Shown here: positions 1 through 7,386 of the stretch, piece after piece | Position numbering within the stretch: position 1 is the stretch's first letter | Layout of the letters: every line of letters begins with the position of its first letter | Origin: Pseudomonadota bacterium | GTDB lineage: Bacteria; Pseudomonadota; Gammaproteobacteria; Burkholderiales; Burkholderiaceae | Length of the DNA stretch: 18,022 nucleotides | Reading direction: 5' to 3' | NCBI GenBank assembly: GCA_963205525.1 | Contig: CAUJJP010000020.1 | Location: 1-18,022, forward strand | The notes under the pieces: generated by a model | What the model saw: only the letters and a program-made list of their open reading frames with translations | Database searches by the model: none | What the model was told of the DNA's origin: nothing | Position numbers and translations under genes: made by a program

Positions 1-480
1 GCGCTGCAGTTCAGGCAACCCGACTTCGTCGAACGCGTGGCGGCGGTGCTGGAGCGCCACGCCCTGCCGGCGTCACGGCTGGAGCTGGAGCTGACGGAGT
101 CCATCCTCGTGCACGAGGCAGACGAGGCGCTGCAGCGCCTGCAGGCGCTGGCCGCGCTGGGCGTGCAGCTCGCCATCGACGACTTCGGCACCGGCTACTC
201 CAGCCTGTCCTACCTCAAGCGCTGCCCCATCCGGCGCCTCAAGATCGACCGCAGCTTCGTGCACGGCCTGCCGGCCGACGCGAGCGACGCCGCGCTCGTG
301 CACGCCGTGGTGCAGATGGCGCGCGCGCTGGGCCTGGAGGTGGTCGCCGAAGGGGTCGAGACCGAGCCCCAGCGCCGCTTCCTGCACGAGGCCGGCTGCC
401 ATCGCTTCCAGGGCTTTCTGTTCGCCCCCGCGCTGGATGCGCTGAGCTTCGGGCGCCGCTTCCTCGCCCCCGCGCGCTGA
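1..480 (+). CDS. EAL-domain cyclic-di-GMP phosphodiesterase, C-terminal part (5' end outside window)
   Basis: The reading frame is open from base 1 and begins ALQFRQPDFVERV, the usual middle of an EAL domain, so the start codon and any PAS, GGDEF or membrane modules lie upstream. Visible motifs in order are ELTES (about residues 30-34 of the fragment), AIDDFGTGYSSLSYLK (58-73), LKIDRSFV (80-87), AEGVE and FQGFLFAPAL. These include the acidic and lysine residues used for metal binding and hydrolysis, so on sequence the domain should be an active phosphodiesterase converting c-di-GMP to pGpG. The protein ends about 30 residues after AEGVE, so EAL is the last domain. It probably affects motility, biofilm or pilus behaviour. 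A link to the pilus operon 3 kb downstream is only inference. The family call is secure; the full architecture is not visible. Confidence 0.93.
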   Translation, partial: ALQFRQPDFVERVAAVLERHALPASRLELELTESILVHEADEALQRLQALAALGVQLAIDDFGTGYSSLSYLKRCPIRRLKIDRSFVHGLPADASDAALVHAVVQMARALGLEVVAEGVETEPQRRFLHEAGCHRFQGFLFAPALDALSFGRRFLAPAR

Positions 481-482
481 CC

Positions 483-500
483 CCACTGCGGCCACTGCGG
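483..500. repeat. Perfect 9-bp tandem duplication just after a stop codon
   Basis: CCACTGCGG occurs twice in direct succession (483-491 and 492-500), two bases after the TGA of the EAL gene. It is too short to assign a function and may be a replication-slippage product. Confidence 0.5.
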
Positions 501-513
501 CAACCTGCCCGGC

Positions 514-543
514 TTGACCCCGGGGCGCCAGCCTTCCTACAGT
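514..543 (+). promoter_or_regulatory. Candidate sigma-70 promoter for the cyclopropane-synthase operon
   Basis: TTGACC (514-519, 5 of 6 match to the -35 consensus) is followed after 18 bases by TACAGT (538-543, 4 of 6 match to the -10 consensus). The ATG at 553 lies only 9 bases after the -10 element, so transcription would begin at or within a few bases of the start codon. No good Shine-Dalgarno sequence precedes the ATG, which fits a very short leader. This rests on pattern alone. Confidence 0.45.
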
Positions 544-552
544 GGGCCCGCC

Positions 553-1812
553 ATGCTGGAATCGGTCGTGCTCGAGCGCGTTCACGCACGCCTGCAGGAG
601 CTGGAGCGCGAGCAGCTCCCCACGCTCTCGCTCACCCTGCCCGGCGGGCGGCGCATCGGCCCTGCGCAGGCCCGGGTCGGCCTCGTGCTGCACACGCTGG
701 CACCGCTGGCCTGGTTCGCCGCGGGCCAGGTCGGGCGCCTGGCACAGGCCCATGTGCAGGGCCGGGTCGACATCGTCGGGCGCATGCGTGACGTGGTGGC
801 GCTGGCGTTCGCGCTCCTGCCCACCGACCCGACCGCGACCGCCACCCTCGCGCGCCTGGCCGGCGCGCTGCGCCACGGGCGATCCTGGCTGCGCCACCGC
901 ATCGAGACCGACGCTCGCCAGGTGCGCCAGCACTACGACGTCGGCGACGACTTCTATGCGCTGTGGCTGGACCCCACGCGCGCCTACTCCTGCGCCTACT
1001 GGCGCGCCCCGGGCTTGACGCTGCAGCAGGCGCAGGAGGCCAAGTACGAGCACATCTGCCGCAAGCTGCGCCTGGCGCCGGGCGAGCGCTTCTTGGACAT
1101 CGGCGCCGGCTGGGGCGGTCTGCTGCTGTGGGCCGCCGAGCAGCACGGGGTGCGCGCCACCGGCATCACCCTGTCGCGCAACCAGCACGCCCACGTGAGC
1201 GGGCTGATCGAGGCTCGGGGCCTGCAGGGGCGGGTGCAGGTGAAGCTGATCGACTACCGGCGGCTGACGGCCGGGGAGCCCTTCGACAAGGTCGCCTCGG
1301 TGGGCATGTTCGAGCACGTCGGCCGGGCCCGGCTGCCCGGCTACTTCGCGCAGGTGCAGCGCCTGCTGCGCCCCGGCGGCCTGCTACTGAACCACGGCAT
1401 CACCGCCGGCGGCACCCACCACGCGCAGCTCGGTGCCGGCATCGGCGGCTTCATCGAGCGGCACATTTTCCCCGGCGGCGAACTGCTGCACATCTCGCAC
1501 GTGCTGCGCGTGCTGGCCGAGGCCGGCCTGGAAGGCCTGGACACCGAGAACCTGCGCCCGCACTACGCGCGCACGCTGTGGGCCTGGTCGGACGCGCTGG
1601 AGTCCCGGCTGGGCGAGGCACGCCAGCTGACCGACGAGGCCACGCTGCGCGCCTACCGGCTGTACCTGGCGGGCAGCGCCGAGGCCTTCGCGCGCGGCTG
1701 GATGGCGCTGCACCAGATCCTGGCCGCGCGCCCCAGCGGCGACGCGGCCGACGGCCCCATCGCTGGCGCACAATCGGCCTATCCGTTCCAGCGCGACTAC
1801 ATGTACCGATGA
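553..1812 (+). CDS. Cyclopropane-fatty-acid-phospholipid synthase family SAM methyltransferase
   Basis: A 419-residue protein of the CFA/mycolic acid cyclopropane synthase family. These enzymes transfer a methylene group from S-adenosylmethionine to the cis double bond of membrane phospholipid acyl chains. The SAM-binding loop LDIGAGWGG spans residues 181-189. Residues matching the E. coli Cfa active site are visible: Cys147 in YSCAYW, Glu254 in MFEHVG, His281-x-Ile283 in NHGIT, and Tyr338 in RPHYARTLW. Residues 1-115 are the family's N-terminal domain. I chose ATG 553 because the upstream TTG at 514 would overlap the candidate promoter and add a poorly conserved extension. The last four bases overlap the next gene (ATGA), suggesting translational coupling. 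Some family members perform other SAM-dependent lipid modifications, so cyclopropanation itself is inferred. Confidence 0.92.
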   Translation: MLESVVLERVHARLQELEREQLPTLSLTLPGGRRIGPAQARVGLVLHTLAPLAWFAAGQVGRLAQAHVQGRVDIVGRMRDVVALAFALLPTDPTATATLARLAGALRHGRSWLRHRIETDARQVRQHYDVGDDFYALWLDPTRAYSCAYWRAPGLTLQQAQEAKYEHICRKLRLAPGERFLDIGAGWGGLLLWAAEQHGVRATGITLSRNQHAHVSGLIEARGLQGRVQVKLIDYRRLTAGEPFDKVASVGMFEHVGRARLPGYFAQVQRLLRPGGLLLNHGITAGGTHHAQLGAGIGGFIERHIFPGGELLHISHVLRVLAEAGLEGLDTENLRPHYARTLWAWSDALESRLGEARQLTDEATLRAYRLYLAGSAEAFARGWMALHQILAARPSGDAADGPIAGAQSAYPFQRDYMYR

Positions 1813-2153
1813 TCTACCGCTTGCGCAGCCCGGCCACCGAGGACCTGCTGATGCTGGGCCCGGTCGGCGACGAGTTGCTGCGCCTCATCGGCCGCGAGCC
1901 CGCCGCGCAAGGCATCATCGAGCCGGCCGCGATGGCGGCGGCGATCGCCGCCCTGATGCAGGCCGTGGAACGGTCCGAATCCGGCGCCGCCACGCCAAAG
2001 GAGGTCGCCGGGGACGCCGCCGCAGATGCCGTAGATGCCGCAGATGCCGAAGACGCCACACCGGCGGTCGGCCTGCGCCAGCGCGTGTGGCCGCTGGTCG
2101 AGATGCTGCGCCGCGCACAGGCGGCCGGCGCCGCCGTGGTCTGGGGCGTGTAG
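1809..2153 (+). CDS. DUF1840 domain-containing protein
   Basis: A 114-residue protein starting MIYRLRSPATEDLLMLGPVG and ending LRQRVWPLVEMLRRAQAAG followed by AAVVWGV, both typical of DUF1840. The ordered N-terminal part (residues 1-60) predicts a ligand or protein contact surface built on MLGPVGDELLRLIGREP, and the C-terminal helix is conserved. Between them lies an Ala/Asp-rich linker encoded by four tandem 9-bp units. No signal peptide or membrane segment is seen, so it should be cytoplasmic. The ATG overlaps the preceding stop codon (ATGA), so it is probably translated by coupling with the methyltransferase. The biochemical function is unknown. Confidence 0.88.
   Translation: MIYRLRSPATEDLLMLGPVGDELLRLIGREPAAQGIIEPAAMAAAIAALMQAVERSESGAATPKEVAGDAAADAVDAADAEDATPAVGLRQRVWPLVEMLRRAQAAGAAVVWGV
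2019..2054 (+). repeat. Four in-frame 9-bp tandem repeats in the DUF1840 linker
   Basis: Units GCCGCAGAT (2019), GCCGTAGAT (2028), GCCGCAGAT (2037) and GCCGAAGAC (2046) encode Ala-Ala-Asp, Ala-Val-Asp, Ala-Ala-Asp and Ala-Glu-Asp. Because the unit is a multiple of three, gain or loss of copies would change the length of the acidic linker without breaking the frame. Confidence 0.85.
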
Positions 2154-2189
2154 GCGGTACAAGAAGACGAGAGACGGGGAGTAGCAACG

Positions 2190-2825
2190 ATGGAACTGTG
2201 GAGCGAGAGCTGGACCAACGGCGAGCCGATTCCGCCGCGCTTTGCCGCCGGCCGCCTGCTGGCCGATGGCACGGTGGGTTTTTCGGACAACCTGAACCCG
2301 CACCTGGCCTGGCGCGACCTGCCCGACGGCGCCCAGTCCATGGTCCTGATCTGCCACGACTTCGACGTCCCCAGCCGCGGCGACGACGTCAACCAGCCCG
2401 ACCGCGAGGTGCCCGCCGAGCTGCCGCGGGTGGACTTCTTCCACTGGGTGCTGATCGACCTGCCGCCGCGGCCGACGGTGATCGCCGAGGGCGAGTTCAG
2501 CCGTGGCTTCACGCCGCGCGGCAAGCCGGGGCCGCAGGCGATCAACGGCGCGCGCCAGGGCCTGAACGACTACACCGGCTGGTTTGCCGGCGACGCCGAG
2601 CGCGCCGGCCAGTACTTCGGCTACGACGGCCCCTTCCCGCCGTTCAACGACTCGCTGGTCCACCACTATGTGTTCACGCTGTACGCGGTGGCGCAGCCGC
2701 GGCTGCCGGTGGAAGGCGTTTTCACCGGGCACGAGGTGCGCCAGGCGCTCGCCGGCCGGGTGCTGGGCGCGGCCACCTTCTCCGGCACCTACACCCTGAA
2801 CCGACGCCTGCTCGGCGCCGCCTGA
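2190..2825 (+). CDS. YbhB/YbcL family Raf-kinase-inhibitor-like (PEBP) protein
   Basis: A 211-residue cytoplasmic protein of the phosphatidylethanolamine-binding-protein superfamily. Family features are the DNLNPHLAW segment (residues 33-41), HDFDVP with Asp57 and Asp59, FHWVLIDLPP around His85, GKPGPQAINGARQGLNDYTGW's central region (residues 111-131), YDGPFPPFND (145-154) and HHYVFTLYA (158-166). Together these build the small anion-binding pocket of the fold. It is longer than E. coli YbhB, with inserts around residues 61-80 and 131-143. The start is supported by a GGGGAG Shine-Dalgarno sequence at 2176-2181, eight bases before the ATG. It lies 36 bases after the DUF1840 gene and is probably co-transcribed. 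No substrate is established for bacterial members. Confidence 0.9.
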   Translation: MELWSESWTNGEPIPPRFAAGRLLADGTVGFSDNLNPHLAWRDLPDGAQSMVLICHDFDVPSRGDDVNQPDREVPAELPRVDFFHWVLIDLPPRPTVIAEGEFSRGFTPRGKPGPQAINGARQGLNDYTGWFAGDAERAGQYFGYDGPFPPFNDSLVHHYVFTLYAVAQPRLPVEGVFTGHEVRQALAGRVLGAATFSGTYTLNRRLLGAA

Positions 2826-2842
2826 GACACCGGGTCCGCCAG

Positions 2843-3469
2843 GTGGACGCGGCACAGGCCACGCGCGTGCTGCTGGTGCGCCACGGCCAGACCGACTGGA
2901 ACACCGAGCTGCGCCTGCAAGGCCACACCGACATCGCGCTCAACGCCCTCGGGCTGGCGCAGGCGCAGCGGCTGCGCCAGGCGCTGGCCGGCGAGCCGCT
3001 GGACGCGGTCTACAGCAGCGACCTGCAGCGCGCCCGCGTCACCGCGCAGGCGATCGCCGACGCCAGCGGCGCCCCGCTGCACACCGAGCCGGGGCTGCGC
3101 GAGCGCGGCTTCGGCTGCTTCGAGGGCATGACGCTGGCGCAGATCGAGGCGCGCTGGCCCGAGGCCGCGCACCGCTGGCGCAGCCGCGAGCCCGGTTTTG
3201 GCCCCGAAGGCGGCGAGACCCTGCAGGACTTCCACGCCCGCTGCGTGGGCGCGGCGGCGCGGCTGGCCGGGCGCCACGCCGGCGGCAGCATCGCCCTGGT
3301 GGCGCACGGCGGCGTGCTCGACAGCCTGTACCGCGCCGCCACCCGGCTCGCGCTGGACGCGCCGCGCAGCTGGCGCATGGCCAACGCCAGCCTGAACCGG
3401 CTGCTGCACAGCGCCAGCGGCTTCAGCCTGGTGGGCTGGGACGACGACGCGCACCTGCAGGGGCTGTAG
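2843..3469 (+). CDS. Histidine phosphatase family protein (phosphoglycerate-mutase-like)
   Basis: A 208-residue protein of the RHG histidine phosphatase superfamily. The phosphate-accepting His14 lies in LLVRHGQTDWN. Arg63 in SSDLQRARVTA, Glu87 in GLRERGFG and His155 in VAHGGVLD complete the usual catalytic set. The GFGCFEGMT segment resembles GpmB/CobC-like phosphatases rather than cofactor-dependent glycolytic mutase. The start is the GTG at 2843, the only suitable codon after the previous stop (2823-2825) that keeps the short N-terminus before the RHG motif. The ribosome-binding site is weak, so translation may rely on the gene 17 bases upstream. Substrate specificity cannot be read from the sequence. 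Confidence 0.88.
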   Translation: MDAAQATRVLLVRHGQTDWNTELRLQGHTDIALNALGLAQAQRLRQALAGEPLDAVYSSDLQRARVTAQAIADASGAPLHTEPGLRERGFGCFEGMTLAQIEARWPEAAHRWRSREPGFGPEGGETLQDFHARCVGAAARLAGRHAGGSIALVAHGGVLDSLYRAATRLALDAPRSWRMANASLNRLLHSASGFSLVGWDDDAHLQGL

Positions 3470-3499
3470 GCCTGCAGGTGCGCGGCAGCCACGGGCTGC
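3448..3499. terminator. Bidirectional terminator-like hairpin pair between convergent genes
   Basis: CGCGCACCTGCAGG (3448-3461) and its exact reverse complement (3471-3484) form a perfect 14-bp stem around a 9-base loop that contains the phosphatase stop codon TAG (3467-3469). A second stem, GCAGCC/GGCTGC with a 3-base loop, follows at 3485-3499. No T-tract follows on either strand. The position between the plus-strand operon and the 3' end of pilY1 fits a shared transcription end or mRNA 3'-protecting structure. Confidence 0.6.
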
Positions 3500-3520
3500 G
3501 CCCGCTGGCCGGCGCCGGAT

Positions 3521-6500
3521 CTACTGACGCCGGATCTCGCGCCAGGCGTTCTTCGCCGGCGTGATCTCGATGGTGCCCACGATCTCGCGCTCCCAGGGCT
3601 TGCCGTCGGCATCCTGGCCGGACCCGACGATCTTGCCGTTGTTGGTCACCAGAGCCGTCACACCGGAGGAGTTGGCGGTCGACGATATCTCGCTGGAGAC
3701 GAAAGAAGCACCTTCGAACTTCCCGCCCGTCTTGACGTCCAGCACATACAGACGTGAGCTCGCGCTGCAATTGCTGCCGCCGGCGGTGTTGGTGACGAAG
3801 GCCACCGCCCCCCAGGCGATGCTCGGCGTGGTGTTGGCCTGCTCGCCGCCGGGCAGGTCGAAGTACCAGCCGCGATCGGTTGCCCAGTCGACCTCGTCGC
3901 CAGTCACCGAGTCGTCGCCCGCGTCGTACTCCTGCTCCTTCAGGCTGCTGCGCGCGTTGCTGAGCGTGCTGCCATCGACGATCGCGTACATGGTCTGGGT
4001 CTGCGTCTTGCCGAAGTCGCTGATGTCGAGCAGGCGCCCGGTGCCGATGAGGACGACACGCTTGCCCTCGATCTTGGTCAGCTCGGGGGCGGCGGTCACC
4101 GGCTGCACGACGTTGCCAGCGTCCTTCAGGGTCGCCAGCTTGTGCGGTGCGCCCTTGGCCTGGAGGTCGAAACGCCAAACGTTGCCCAGCAGGTCGCCGC
4201 CGTAGACGTAGCGCACCGTGCCGTCGCTCTCGCCGAAAGGTGCGACCTGGGCGAGGCCGGCGTCCGTGCCCGCCGAGCCGACGCCGGTGTCGAACTCGTG
4301 GATCACGGCGCCGGTGCTGGCGTTGAGCATCCACATCCGGCCGCGGCCGTCGGTGGCGGCGTTGTAGCCCGAGCTCACGAGCACCACGTAGCCGTCGCCG
4401 CTGGTCTTGACGATGCGCGGGCGCCCGAGTGCCTGACCCACCTTGCCCGCCGTCGTGCCGTCGCCCGCAGCCGGGAACTGCCACTTGTACTTAGCCGCCA
4501 GCGCCGCTTCGCTCAGGCCGCGCGGGTCGCTCACGTCCAGCGCGTAGAAGCTGCGCCCCGCCACCCCGGTGCCCGCCACCAGCAGGGTGCCGCCGGCGTA
4601 CTTGCCCAGGGTCGGCGAGCCGTCGAGCTGGGTCTGGAAGATGTAGCTGCGCTGCACGGTCTGGCCGATGGCGGACAGCACGGTGGGTGGCACGAAGGCC
4701 CAGAGTTCCGCGCCGGGCGCGTCCGTGCCGGTGTCGATGGCATGCAGCATGCCTTCGCCGGACTGGACGTAGATCACCTTGGCGTCGCGCTGGACCGCGG
4801 GCTCGGAGTTGATCACCGCGCCGATGAGCGACAGGCGGCGGCGAAACAGCGTCCCTTCGTGGCTGCGGTCGCCGCGCAGATAGGCCATGACCTGGGCGTC
4901 GCTGCCGTAGACGCCACCGGGGTTGACGACGCCGCCCACGCTGGCGGCATCGAATCCGAGCCCGCCGCCGCTGCCGGCGGTAGCGATGACGCGCGTCGTC
5001 CAATCGCGGTCGGCCAGCAGGCTGGCGGCCGACCACAGCGGCGTCCCCGCCGCCACCACCCCGGTCGCCGGGTCGATGGAGTGCGCGGTGATGTCACCCT
5101 GCCAGCCGGCCGGGTTGTAGGTGCCGAAGTAGGCCCGGTTGTCGCCGCGCGAGAGGTTGACCGTGCTCACCGCCACCCCGCCCTGGGCGCCGCGCTGGCT
5201 GATGATGTCGTCCAGCACCGCCTTGATGCCGGCCGAGGTCTCGGCCGGGTTGGTGGCCAGGTACATCAGGCCGCGGCCGTTGATCGTGGCGTGCCACTGG
5301 TCGTCGATCAGCGAGGGGTCATCGGCCACCGGTGTGGTCCAGCTCGGCGCGGTGACGAAGGGGTCGACGCTGGTCGGCCACAGCGAGCCGCGCACCCCCA
5401 GCGAGATCGCGTAGGTGTTGATGTGCAGGTCGGTGTTGGTGTCCGCGTTCGGCGCCGTGGACGAACTCGCGGGCACCTTGCCGGCCACCAGGTCGGTGCG
5501 CAGCCGGTTCGTGTAGTAGCGCAGCGCCAGGTCGGCCAGGGTGCCGCTCTGGGTCGTCGCATAGGGCGCGGCGGCCCCCCAGTTGGCGGCCGACTTGCCC
5601 GCACCCCAGGCCGGGGGCGTGATTGAGGCCGTGTTGGAGAAGCCGTCGGTGACGATGAACATGCTGTTGCGCTGGCAGGCGTACTGGACGATGCCGGTGT
5701 TCTCATTGAACTGCTTGGCGATGTGCTTGACGGTGGCGTGCGTCGGCGTGCCCTCGGCGAACATCGAGTTCTTGTAGAAGCCGCCCGCGATCCGGCGCCC
5801 GTTGAGCGAGGCGCTCGGGTTGTCGGTGTCGTACATCGTCACCGTCGGCGTCGAAGCGCCCGCATCGGTGAACTTCATCACGCCCAGGCGCAGCCCGGTC
5901 ATGTCCTCCAGCACCTTGCCCATGGACCCGGCCGTCATCAGCTTGCGCTTGCGGTAGTAGCTGAACCAGTTGGCAAAGTTCTGCATCTCGTCGGCGTAGC
6001 TGCGCCCGGAGGGGAAGCTGTTGCCGCTCTTGATCTCGTAGCGCCTGAGCTTGGTCGTGCCGTCCGGAGCCAGCACGCAGTTCGCGCCGACGGTACAGGA
6101 CTCGGCGTGCCAGAAGGTGGCCGGGTAGTACTCGACCCCGGCCCGGCACCAGTCGGTCGACATCCCGCCGAGCGGACACTTGCTGGCGTTCTGGACGACC
6201 GTGATCCCGGTCGCCGGCACCTGCATGCCCTTCTGGAAGACGAAGGTGTAGGCGCTGTCGTAGTCCGTGAAACTGGAGTGGCTTGAATTCCACTGCTGGG
6301 TCAGGTTCAGCGTCGGCCCGCTGGGATAGGCCGGATGTGAGGGTGCGGCGCTCGGCGTGACGTTGCCGTAGGTCTTGACCGCGCCGTCGTGGTAGGCCGG
6401 CGACCAGGGCTTGTAGCTGACGCTGCTGTCGTAGTACAGGGGGTTGAAGGTCGAGGACCGCAGCCAGGCGAACTCGTTGGTCGGCGGCAGCGCGCGGCCG

Positions 6501-6832
6501 TAATCGCTGTTGTAGGCGTAGATCTGGCCCCCGGTGGCGTCGCCCACCGGGAACAGGTAGGCGTACTCGTAGCTGCCGGTCTTGCGTGGTGCGCTGCCCG
6601 ACCAGGCCGAACCGGGGCTGCCCGGCGACCACCACAGCATGCCCGAGCTGGTGTCCAGCAGCACCTCCCAGTCCATGGACCCCGAGTCGTCCATGCCGAA
6701 GATGACATTGGGCTTGGCCAGCACCGAAGCCTTCAAGGGCAGCTCGGCAATGTCGGTGGCCTGGGCGGCCGGTCCCCACAGCAGGGCAGCGGCGGCGAGC
6801 ACACAGGTAGCGATCTGGAGACGGGTTTTCAT
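3521..6832 (-). CDS. pilY1: Type IV pilus tip adhesin / assembly factor PilY1
   Basis: A 1103-residue secreted protein of the PilC/PilY1 family, which sits at the pilus tip with the minor pilins and promotes pilus extension, adhesion and surface sensing. A signal peptide covers residues 1-25 with likely cleavage after PAAQA. The N-terminal half has a von Willebrand factor A-like fold with a MIDAS motif, Asp48-x-Ser50-x-Ser52 in MDDSGSMDW, and a later VTDGFSN (394-400). The C-terminal beta-propeller runs from about residue 550 and includes SRGDNRAYFGTYNP, YLRGDRSHEGT, AVINSEPAV, WAFVPP, YALDVSDP and YVYGGDLLGNVWRFD (875-889). The loop before the last motif has lost some calcium-ligand positions. 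The ATG at 6832 overlaps the pilX stop (ATGA) and is followed at once by the signal peptide, so I prefer it to the longer frame from 6991. Confidence 0.95.
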   Translation of the reverse strand: MKTRLQIATCVLAAAALLWGPAAQATDIAELPLKASVLAKPNVIFGMDDSGSMDWEVLLDTSSGMLWWSPGSPGSAWSGSAPRKTGSYEYAYLFPVGDATGGQIYAYNSDYGRALPPTNEFAWLRSSTFNPLYYDSSVSYKPWSPAYHDGAVKTYGNVTPSAAPSHPAYPSGPTLNLTQQWNSSHSSFTDYDSAYTFVFQKGMQVPATGITVVQNASKCPLGGMSTDWCRAGVEYYPATFWHAESCTVGANCVLAPDGTTKLRRYEIKSGNSFPSGRSYADEMQNFANWFSYYRKRKLMTAGSMGKVLEDMTGLRLGVMKFTDAGASTPTVTMYDTDNPSASLNGRRIAGGFYKNSMFAEGTPTHATVKHIAKQFNENTGIVQYACQRNSMFIVTDGFSNTASITPPAWGAGKSAANWGAAAPYATTQSGTLADLALRYYTNRLRTDLVAGKVPASSSTAPNADTNTDLHINTYAISLGVRGSLWPTSVDPFVTAPSWTTPVADDPSLIDDQWHATINGRGLMYLATNPAETSAGIKAVLDDIISQRGAQGGVAVSTVNLSRGDNRAYFGTYNPAGWQGDITAHSIDPATGVVAAGTPLWSAASLLADRDWTTRVIATAGSGGGLGFDAASVGGVVNPGGVYGSDAQVMAYLRGDRSHEGTLFRRRLSLIGAVINSEPAVQRDAKVIYVQSGEGMLHAIDTGTDAPGAELWAFVPPTVLSAIGQTVQRSYIFQTQLDGSPTLGKYAGGTLLVAGTGVAGRSFYALDVSDPRGLSEAALAAKYKWQFPAAGDGTTAGKVGQALGRPRIVKTSGDGYVVLVSSGYNAATDGRGRMWMLNASTGAVIHEFDTGVGSAGTDAGLAQVAPFGESDGTVRYVYGGDLLGNVWRFDLQAKGAPHKLATLKDAGNVVQPVTAAPELTKIEGKRVVLIGTGRLLDISDFGKTQTQTMYAIVDGSTLSNARSSLKEQEYDAGDDSVTGDEVDWATDRGWYFDLPGGEQANTTPSIAWGAVAFVTNTAGGSNCSASSRLYVLDVKTGGKFEGASFVSSEISSTANSSGVTALVTNNGKIVGSGQDADGKPWEREIVGTIEITPAKNAWREIRRQ

Positions 6833-7386
6833 TCTTGACCTCTCGTGATCAACGACTGCACCCAGGTGCGGGTGTCCTTGGGTCCGGTCACGCGCACCGT
6901 CACCCGGAACTGTCTGGAGTTGGGCGGATCCAGTTCCTCCTTGCCGGCGACACTGCTGCTGACGTCCGGCGGTTCCTGCTTGAGCAGGCACTGGCGCAAC
7001 GGATCAGTCACCGGCATCGCGCCCTCGCACATGCGCTCGGCGACGTAGGCGACCTGGTAGGAACCGACCTCGAGCGTGGGCGCGGCGTCGAAGTCGACCG
7101 TCGGGATGCCGTTGGCGTCGCTCGCCTGCCGGCTCACGAAGTACCAGCCAGCCAGCGCCGTCTCCTCGTCGGCGATGTCCTCACGGATGCGCTGGAAAAC
7201 CGTGTTCAGCCCGATCTCGGAGGCCTGCACCGCGGCCTCGCGGTAGGCGGTGTTGCCGCTGGCCAGGGTGCCAACCTCGGTCAGGCGCGCCAGCGCGACG
7301 CCGCCGATCAGCATCACCGACAGCAGCACCAGCACGACCAGCATAGTCACGCCGCGGCGGGCGCGTATGGGCAGTCTCTTGTTCAT
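6829..7386 (-). CDS. pilX: Type IV pilus minor pilin PilX
   Basis: A 185-residue prepilin with leader MNKRLPIRARRG cleaved before VTMLVVLVLLSVMLIGGVAL, the hydrophobic N-terminal helix. Residue +5 is Val instead of the usual Glu; this is typical of PilX and the related GspK pseudopilin, which cap the fibre. The globular part contains the ASEIGLNTVFQRI helix and a Cys pair (RMCEGAM and RQCLLKQ). It works with PilV, PilW, FimT/FimU and PilY1 to prime pilus assembly at the inner membrane. The ATG overlaps the pilW stop codon (ATGA) and its own stop overlaps the pilY1 start. Confidence 0.9.
   Translation of the reverse strand: MNKRLPIRARRGVTMLVVLVLLSVMLIGGVALARLTEVGTLASGNTAYREAAVQASEIGLNTVFQRIREDIADEETALAGWYFVSRQASDANGIPTVDFDAAPTLEVGSYQVAYVAERMCEGAMPVTDPLRQCLLKQEPPDVSSSVAGKEELDPPNSRQFRVTVRVTGPKDTRTWVQSLITRGQE

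Noticed and set aside
73..1317. A 414-codon open frame on the minus strand over the EAL and methyltransferase genes
   Set aside because: It covers two well-recognised plus-strand genes, has no family motifs, and its composition (Ala, Gly, Arg, Gln, Val) is what the complement of high-GC codons gives.
963..2153. A 396-codon plus-strand frame that ends with the DUF1840 protein
   Set aside because: Only the last 114 codons, from ATG 1809, are a real gene. The rest is an out-of-frame reading of the methyltransferase with Arg/Ala/Pro-rich sequence.
5188..5200. RGD at PilY1 residues 653-655 (YLRGDRS) as a host-binding motif
   Set aside because: YLRGD is conserved in the PilC/PilY1 propeller across many species and is more likely structural. 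The coordinates given are approximate neighbours in the gene; the motif lies near 4866-4880 on the minus strand.
4142..5626. A 494-codon plus-strand frame antisense to pilY1
   Set aside because: It is rich in Ala, Gly, Arg and Val with no motif or signal peptide, and the pilY1 frame opposite is strongly supported.
6833..6991. N-terminal extension of PilY1 to the start at 6991
   Set aside because: The extra 53 residues are the pilX sequence in another frame. The signal peptide begins at 6832 and the ATGA junction supports that start.
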